Below are positions 56,958 through 64,000 of a DNA stretch of 64,000 nucleotides, one piece after another; positions within the stretch are counted from its first letter, which is position 1; each line of letters opens with the position of its first letter. A program made the translations under genes and the position numbers. Source of the stretch: Limnoperna fortunei (taxonomy: Eukaryota > Mollusca > Bivalvia > Mytilida > Modiolidae). The notes below the pieces were generated by a model that did no database searches, had not been told where the DNA came from, and saw only the letters and a program-made list of their open reading frames with translations. The stretch is taken from positions 36,498,067 through 36,562,066 of the forward strand of contig OX104120.1 of the NCBI GenBank assembly GCA_944474755.1, in the 5' to 3' direction.

Positions 56958-57151
56958 GGGCCTGTTGCAAAGTGGTTAAGGTTGCAGTAAGTTAGAGCTT
57001 TACTGTTGGGACGGGGGTTCTTTATTGCTGGTTTTCCATCCGAAGTCAGGTACTACAGCTTCCCCCACCCATAAAAATGCAAAGCTATGATAAAGTTTAA
57101 AGACGCAAAAACCACCGAAAAAGTCGAGTTTAACCCAATTCAATCAAACAC
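56958..57151 (+). mobile_element. Diverged tRNA-derived SINE
   Basis: GGGCCTGTTGCAAAGTGGTTAAGG (A-box-like), a B-box-like GGGGGTTCTTTATT, CTTCCCCCACCCATAAAAATG, and an end with AACCCAATTCAATCAAACAC. An old member of the family at 34636. Confidence 0.5.
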
Positions 57152-59065
57152 AAAATCGGCTTTCCACAGAAGTTTATATAAACTGTGTGTAAGGTCATCC
57201 TGAATTTCTTATTAAAAGAGAATTTTGTACAGAACTATCCTAAAGTATTTTTGTCTAGTTGTGATTTAATTAGTTGTGGTTTCTACGACAAAAGCCTTTT
57301 AAGCAGTTTTAACTTAAATTTCTATATATAAGGTCATGAGTGTCGGCGATCCTCAGATTCCATTTCTGTGAAAATGCATTACGGTTCAGCTCTGATTACA
57401 TCATGCAATAAGGTTGACTTTTAAAAACGAGACATACAAATCTCGAATGGCAAATTATCAAAACATGCTGACATAATAACACTACAATTAATCGTTGTGT
57501 TAACTGTGTAAACCCAATAGAAGCATGTACAATTTTATCGCAGACTTTTCGACATTTGGTTTGTTGAAATGTTTGCAAGGATATAGGAATTATGTTTAAA
57601 ATCTTTCAATGAGTATAATTGCAATATATTCTTTCCTAAAACAAGCTGACTTTATGTACTTTTAAGTGCAGAAGTTAGTAACTCCCAGAAAAAGAAACAT
57701 ATTAGGATGAAGCAGCATGTGCACCAAGGACTTTATGTTTACTAGATGTCAAGTGTTAAATGGCGTAAAAGTAAGTTGCAAACCGCAAACTGATTCGAGG
57801 GCCTTACAATGATAACCGGAACATTAGCCAAATCTCTTTCAACAACCCCACTCCCTCCCACGAATAATTCAGAAAGTAATTGCTTACTTAGCGACAAACT
57901 TTAAATTATACAATTCCTCGTAACAGCTTGAATCCAGACCCAAGATGTAGCCAAAAAAGAGGCGACAATAGTAGCTACTTACTTTGTCGTCAGGTATACA
58001 GCGTCCAAGTATAAATGCCTTGAAGAAAAAAAAAGTCTGTAAGATTTTTAATAGACAACATATATGTCATTTTTGTAGGACGGATGTTTCAACTGATTAT
58101 CGGCGTTCCACTTTATACCTAGATTGATGCCATCAGTTTAGAAGTTCTATTGCCGCCATTACGACAGTTGATTGTTATGGAAAATCCATTTTGTTAATGA
58201 GAACAGACATTTTTCAGAGCCATAGGTACGTTTTCTCATTCAAGGATTTGACTTCTTACGGACATAAATATGCGTAACTCAACTGGTGTCTTATTACATA
58301 CTAGTCCGGAGCACTTTATTGCACCATGGTGTTCTGGTTTTGGGTTACTCATTTTTGATTTATAGTTCTTTTGTGTTTCTTAATTATGTCATGTGTCTTT
58401 GTCAATCTAAATACAATTACTGTCAAATGGTTTCCCTCATGCTACTTGTATCATTTAGTTTCGCAATTCTAGCAGGTTTCGATTTTAAATCACGTCTAAA
58501 TTCCTTCCCAGACTCTTTTTGTCAAATTAGTATGAAAAGGAATTGAAATTTATAAAAGAAAAAAAAATTAATTAGGAATGTTCTAATGAAAATTTAAAAT
58601 TTCAGTATTGCAGTGTGAATGTTAAACTGAATTTGTAAATCGAAATAAATACCGAAATGTTTTTGTAAAAGTCAAATCAATGACCAATTCGAATGTCAGA
58701 ATCAAACTTGCCAATATAATAATATATTTTCAAGGATGTAAAATCAATATGAGATTTGAAAAAGGATATCAACCAGACAAATTTATGAGCTAAAAATTTA
58801 AATATATGAATTGCACTGATGATTTCAAAACGAATCGAATAACAAAATGAAATATTCAGGTGAAAAAATGAAAATTGCTGATCACTTGTTAAGATATTTT
58901 TTACGCGAGCAAGAATAATGAATATCGCTGAATAAGCACACAATGTGATTTGTTGTTTAGGAAATTAGAACAGTTAAACTTTTATATTTGAATATTTGTT
59001 ATATTTGAATAAATATTATATGAATAGAAGTGACTAATACTATGAAGTAAAAGGTCAGATACATT
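57152..59065. other. Non-coding AT-rich stretch
   Basis: An 86-codon hydrophobic open frame (58286-58546) has no family motif and is probably chance. Confidence 0.45.
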
Positions 59066-59797
59066 ATTATATTACATGTAAATTTAAAATACAAAATGTT
59101 TAAGCTTTTGATGAGTCACAGAGAAAATTCATTACTTTCAACAAGCAGTATTCTCCTGTGCGTGGCCCAGTTATGTAAATAAATAAATTTAAAGTAAATT
59201 ACTGATCTCCATGAAATATTGGAAATGATCACGTGTAGCCTCGGCCATATTGTTGGTGTTTTTCACTTATTTTATTTGGTATGTTTTCAATTCTAACAGT
59301 AAAAATATGTTTACAAAATGCTTAAACGCGATAGAATTTATATCTCAAAACATTACAGTCGGTTCATCAGATCATCTGAAATAAAAGAATGTACATATTC
59401 GAATCATGATTTTTACTGCAATGAAATACAAGGTAAACACAAAAGTGCTTAACGGTGTTTAAATACATCTTTTAAGATGACAAATTTATGTCGATTTATT
59501 TTATTTTTAAGTAATATGTTTTGGATTTCGTGGTGGGATCGTGGAAAATACAGTGAATGAAATTGCACAAGAGTTTTCCATGAAAAAGAATTATGACTTT
59601 AAACGAAATTCTATAGTTTGCAGTATAGATATTCAATTATTGTAATCAAATATTATATTATATTACATGTAAATTTAAAATACAAAATGTTTAAGCTTTT
59701 GATGAGTCACAGAGAATACTGCTTGTTGAAAGTAATGACTCTAAACGAAATTCTATAGTTTGCAGTATAGATATTCAATTATTGTAATCAAATATTA
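59066..59797. repeat. Rearranged duplication with a local inversion
   Basis: A 60 bp block (59066-59125) is repeated exactly at 59657-59716. The 25 bases at 59131-59155 reappear inverted and exact at 59712-59736. A ~65 bp block (59591-59655) is repeated at 59732-59797 with one change. The 465 bp between 59126 and 59590 is otherwise plain AT-rich DNA. Confidence 0.85.
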
Positions 59798-59899
59798 CAA
59801 CATTGATCCTAATGCCATTTTAATTAAGAAACAACATCATTTGTCTAAAACGTATCCAGGCCCTTGGTGCTTGGGTTCTTTCAAGATTCTAATATGTAA

Positions 59900-62340
59900 A
59901 TAGATAAACCTACAAAATATTTCTTTGACCTTGAAAAGAAACGTGGTACAAAAATATAGTCCCATATAACCTTGGCTAATGGCAGAATAACAGATTCAGA
60001 CTAGAAAATAAAAACCCGTGCCAGAAATTTTTACTCTAACTTATATAGCTCTGATCCTGTTGATGAAGGTTGTCAAAGTGAGATTTTGAAAGACCTTTCT
60101 ACAATGCAACCCAAAAACAAAAATTAGATTGTATAATAAGTTATGATGAATCGTTCTCTGCTGTTTTAAAAATGAATAATAATAAATCCCTTGGTATTGA
60201 TGGGGTGCCAAGTGAGGTTTACAAAACCTTTTGGGACATCGTTGGGAAGGATATACAAGCAGTTTTTGTTTCATCTATTGAAGAAAACATGCTTCCACTT
60301 TCGTGCAGAAGAGCTGTTCTGAAGATGGATTTGAAAAAGTGGGACAGTAGTTTGTTGAAAAACTGGAGACCAGTTTCTCATCTCTGCTGCAATTATAAAA
60401 TATTAATAAGAGCGTTCTCAATTAAACTCCGTACCGATCTAACCGATATATGACATATCGATCAAAGTTATTTGTTCCCGGTAGTCATATCCGTTACAAT
60501 ATTCGTTTTATTTCTGATGCTATGTGTTATGCTTATCAGGAGAATTTGCATTTGTTTCCCTTGACCAAGAGAATCCTTTTGACCGTGTTCACCATAGATA
60601 TTTGATGAAGACTTTAGAAGCCTTTGGATTTGGTGATTATTTTATATGGGGTATAAAAACTATTTATACAAATGTTCATAGTTTACTTAAAATCAATAGT
60701 TCGTTATCTGTTGCGTTTCAATTTAAAAGAGTTATACGACAAGGATGTTCCTTGTCTGGTCAACTTTCAACTTTATTCTATCTGCCTTGAACCTCTTATA
60801 CATAAATTAAGGTCAAAAGATGGTGTTTGAGGCATTAAACTTCCATTATCTAATGGTAAGAAAAGTTGTCTCTGCGCATATGCAGATGATTTAGATACTC
60901 TTATAACGAAAGATTAAGATTTTGAAAAGTTGTCTTTCTGATTAGATATCTGTAAGAAAGCTTCTAATTACAAAAAATAATTTACAAAAGTCCGAAGGTT
61001 TGTGGGTTTGAAAACAGAAATGCTTGTCCACTTGGTCTTAAGTTACACTTCGGCCACTTTTGTAAGTAACAATAGGAATGTTTATAAACAAAACTGGGAC
61101 AGGGATGGAGGAGAATATTACTGTCAAACTTGACAGGTGGAAACCTTTTGTGCGCGGTTTGTCACTCAGAGGACGAACATTTGTAATTAATTTACTATCT
61201 GCGTCAAAACGATGGCATCGCTTAAATTCTGTTGGTTATTAGTGCCATTCAAAATAAATTTGTAGATTTTCTATGGCAGGGAAAACATTGGGTTTTCAAA
61301 GAAATGTAATATCTTCCTGTATGTACTGGAGGAAAGAGTTGGGTTTATATTTTGTCTAGAATTTGTGATTTTCGAATTCAGTTTATATATAGATTTTTGA
61401 CATTATTTAATGGTAAAGATGTTCATCCTTGTTACTATTTTAGTAAATGTTTTTGTCTACTGGTTCTAATTTGAATTATAATTTTCAATTTTCAATACTT
61501 GATAAGGATTTTCAGAGTACTAGCATCCCAAGCTTTTATTTAATAAAAGCCTGGAAGTATTTTGAATCATCTAGAAAAAAAATAGATGATATCTCAGTTG
61601 CAGACATGTTAGAAGAACCTTTATGTTTTAATCCTTTATTAGTTAACCCTAAAACCGATGAACCTTTTTATTTTGAGAATTTTGTAATTCCCGGTAAGAC
61701 TAAAGTTAAAGATCTTATTGATACTAGTCTAAAAAGAATTTACTACAGCAGTTCTTGTTGGCATATTAAGCATTTGTTCTGACCACTGTATCCAACAACC
61801 TCTATATTTACTATGGTCGCCTTTCCCTCCGAAGATGATTGAAATGATTGACCGTTTTCTAAATAATGATATTGTTATAGGTGTTGTTCACAATACATTT
61901 TAAAATTAGATATTGACAATGCACCTGAATCAAGTAAGGGCGTAGTTCTTGATAAATGTTCCAAGAAAATTTCTTATTTGTTATCTGTTGTTCAGAATTT
62001 TAAAAGTTCCCAAAGTAAAAATTCACTGTCCCTTGGAATAATATTTTGCAATTAAATGTTCACCCTAATGTTATATATAGTCATGGTTATGAATATCCTC
62101 ATAAAAAGCATGAAAGTGACCTTAACTTGAGAATCCTTCATAGTGCTATTGCAACATGTAAGTTTTATTGTAAAGCTGGTAATCAGCAGTCCTTCTTGTA
62201 GTGTGCAAGAGGACTTACATCACATTTTTATATCCTGTCCACGTATTAGTGTTTTATTTAACTACGATCATAATATTTTGTGTAAATTAAGTAGAAATAA
62301 TGTAGGTTGAATAGAATCATTTAATATTGAACCTCAGGTC
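59900..62340 (+). pseudogene. Decayed L1/Tx1-like LINE open reading frame 2
   Basis: Fragments in several frames follow the order of an L1/Tx1-type ORF2. The linker before the reverse transcriptase (KYFFDLEKKRG near 59915) comes first, then NKSLGIDGVPSEVYKTFW (60180) and LKNWRPVSHLCCNYKILIRA (60355), with KPTNWR-type context. Next are LDQENPFDRVHHRYLMKTLE (60558) with the first catalytic aspartate, RQGCSLSG (60738), and AYADD (60876-60890) with both catalytic aspartates. A C-terminal stretch (61447-61782) has the 'YFLIKAW' and 'KTKVKDLID' style of Tx1-like elements. A zinc-knuckle-like end reading EDLHHIFISCP lies near 62210. Many stops and frameshifts make it dead. The endonuclease part is missing. 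Confidence 0.75.
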
Positions 62341-62812
62341 AGTGTAATCGATCTCCTCCAGCTGTACACACGCCAACCTCGGACAGCAGTCCAGTTGGGC
62401 AATCCATTCAAACTGATCCATCCCCACATCGGATCAGCTGTCCAAGATTACAGTACCAGCTGACCAAACGTCATCCAGGGTCCGCTTACCCGAGACAAAC
62501 AGACAGCCAATGGCGATGGAGAACGGCGAAGATGGCTACGTACGTCACCTTGCAGCACCTAAGGACCGGAGGAGGACAGACGGACCCACTCATGGAATTC
62601 AGTTCGTGCATCCTTGCACGGTTTTGCAATCGAATTTGCCTCTAAAGTTCATAACAAATGTAGATTTTTTGCAGATTTTTTTGTCTTTTAATATTGTATT
62701 ATGTTTCATCTCTAATGACAAGCTTTTTGTAAATATTTAATGGTAGGTTATTTGTATTTGTATTTTTTATGTCTAATTAAATTATTGCAAACATTAATGG
62801 ATTAACGATTAA
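62341..62812. other. GC-richer block then AT-rich spacer
   Basis: 62341-62600 is GC-richer than its surroundings and could be the 3' UTR or ORF remnant of the LINE before it. I see no motif. Confidence 0.4.
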
Positions 62813-62842
62813 AACATGGACTGGCGTGTGCTAGTCCATGTT
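62813..62842. repeat. Hairpin AACATGGACT / AGTCCATGTT
   Basis: A perfect 10 bp stem with a 10-base loop (GGCGTGTGCT). Not linked to a known gene. Confidence 0.6.
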
Positions 62843-62941
62843 GACTTTGATCATTTGGACAAAGTCTTTTATAGGTTTCTTTATGTTTAAATAGTATGTA
62901 GGTAGATTGTTAAGGTAAACGTTAAGGTTTAAACTGACTTA

Positions 62942-63166
62942 GGAGTCGTCCATAATTGTCAACATTTTTCACGAGTTTGCAAAGAGCACTATAGGGGGGA
63001 GGGGTTTCAATCTCAACATTTTTTCCGTACGTTCTTTAACTTCGGTAATGTGGATGTGCAGACTTGCAAAAAATGTTGACCTACTCTTTTGGAAGGAGGG
63101 AGGGGGTTTTCTAAAAGAGTGTTCTTTGCAAACTTGTGAAAAAAGTTGACAATTATGGATGACCCC
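62942..63166. mobile_element. Tourist-like MITE, 225 bp
   Basis: GGAGTCGTCCATAATTGTC at the left pairs with GACAATTATGGATGACCCC at the right, and the complementarity extends ~45 bp (to GCAAAGAGCAC / GTGTTCTTTGC). TTA flanks both sides, the target duplication typical of PIF/Harbinger elements. No coding. Confidence 0.8.
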
Positions 63167-63634
63167 TTAACCAGGTTTAAACCGACTTTGATCATTAGAT
63201 AGCGCTAGTCAGATGTGTATCGTGCACTAGGCATCCTCACATTATGTTTTCTTGTCAAACTAATTTTTTCTCGGTTGAATTTATGGTTGCAGATAGTGTT
63301 TTTTAATTCAGTGCACATTGAATGTCTACGATGATTGTTGGATACACCTAGTGGTAAATAGTAATATTTTAATCAACTAGCCAAAAAACCTACTACAGTG
63401 ATAGAAGCGACAGCTTTGGCATTCATAAAACCTGGTTTGAACCATCATTTCTTTTGAAATGCATGTACCAAGTCAGGACCATTGCTGTAGTTACATATGT
63501 TTGGTTGTTGATTCGGGAGTTTGCTGGTTTCTCGAACTTTTCTCTTTTTCGACACTTTCCTCGGCGTTCAGTATTTCGTTACTACCTTCATTGAAGAAAA
63601 TATGGAGAAAAAAATGTCAAAAAATACTTTCGTG
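63167..63634. other. Non-coding stretch
   Basis: AGGTTTAAACCGACTT (63174) repeats AGGTTTAAACTGACTT (62925) across the MITE. Otherwise nothing. Confidence 0.4.
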
Positions 63635-64000
63635 GTACATGTTAGCACCACTTCAAAAATTCAATACTTTGTTCAATATATTAATATTACAACATATTAA
63701 AACAATTGCTTAAAAACACGTCTTGAAAATACCGTAGTTGCGTATTTCTATTCAATTCATTCTTAAATTGAAAATATATACTCAATATTTGTTGGCACGA
63801 CTTCGAAAATTTGATTCTTGTGGTTTCGTTTTGTTTAAAATGTTTTTGACGCAATATAAAACAAATGTTTGAAAAAACACAAGTGTTTGGAATACCATTG
63901 TTGCTATTGATTTCATTTTAAATTCAAAAATATGTTCGCAATATTTGTTGGCACCACTTCGAAAATTGGATCTATGTCGTTTCAATTTGTTCAAAATGTT
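63635..64000 (+). repeat. ~150-156 bp tandem repeat running off the window
   Basis: GTTGGCACCACTTCGAAAAT-type words begin at 63641, 63791 and 63947. Units share TTCAATTTGTTCAAAATGTT-like ends. The array continues beyond 64000, so its size is unknown. Confidence 0.65.

Noticed and set aside
58286..58546. 86-codon hydrophobic frame, possible membrane protein
   Set aside because: T-rich DNA gives hydrophobic codons by chance. No signal of conservation, splice context or family motif.

Overview
This 64 kb window is AT-rich animal nuclear DNA, most likely from a bivalve mollusc. It carries a tRNA-derived SINE with a (CAAA)n tail, elements with internal ~167 bp tandem cores ending in GACGGACG tracts, and a repeat with the phrase 'gtgaaattgaggtcaaggtcaggtgacacc', all of which I associate with bivalve genomes. 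I found no host protein-coding exon I can defend, no tRNA or rRNA gene and no CRISPR array. Every convincing coding stretch is a decayed piece of a transposable element. The species call is an inference from repeat style.

Layout. 0.2-0.5 kb: degenerate ~20 bp repeat with a large hairpin. 3.5-11.7 kb: a nest of non-autonomous elements. Four families (called F1-F4 here) share one plan: a left hairpin plus a short motif, a tandem core of 146-172 bp units, a CpG-rich GACG tract, and a right hairpin made of the same motif and its complement followed by AAAAA. Two of them sit inside a hAT-like element (8208-11580), which itself split an older SINE. 12-14.4 kb: SINEs, one inside another. 15.3-16.7 kb: a broken hAT-transposase-like (ZNF862-like) coding remnant next to an F3 copy. 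18.9-21.4 kb: a second F1 copy and a decayed non-LTR reverse transcriptase. 21.5-24.4 kb: an element with ~50 bp CpG-rich inverted ends and internal ~0.77 kb repeats. 24.9-33.8 kb: hAT5-like elements with CAGGG/CAGTG ends, a foldback element with a 10 bp target duplication, and other inverted-repeat elements. 34.1-36.4 kb: a decayed LINE with reverse transcriptase and RNase H pieces, split by a SINE with a clean target duplication, followed by nine spaced copies of a conserved 20-mer that sits in predicted stem-loops. 38.1-52.5 kb: a ~14 kb satellite of ~147 bp monomers (three ~49 bp subunits) that captured a SINE and a ~430 bp retroposon and then amplified them as a 1.3-1.5 kb higher-order repeat, with a recent 2.77 kb tandem duplication. 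52.5-64 kb: a 50 bp minisatellite, two SINE families, a decayed L1/Tx1-like LINE (59.9-62.3 kb), a Tourist-like MITE and a further ~153 bp tandem repeat running off the end.

The parts work as layers of insertion rather than as a pathway. Target-site duplications and interrupted hosts give a relative order of events at several places. The most notable signals are the shared architecture and shared core box of the F1-F4 families, the covarying hairpin array after the RNase H domain, and the satellite whose higher-order unit formed by trapping two retroposons.
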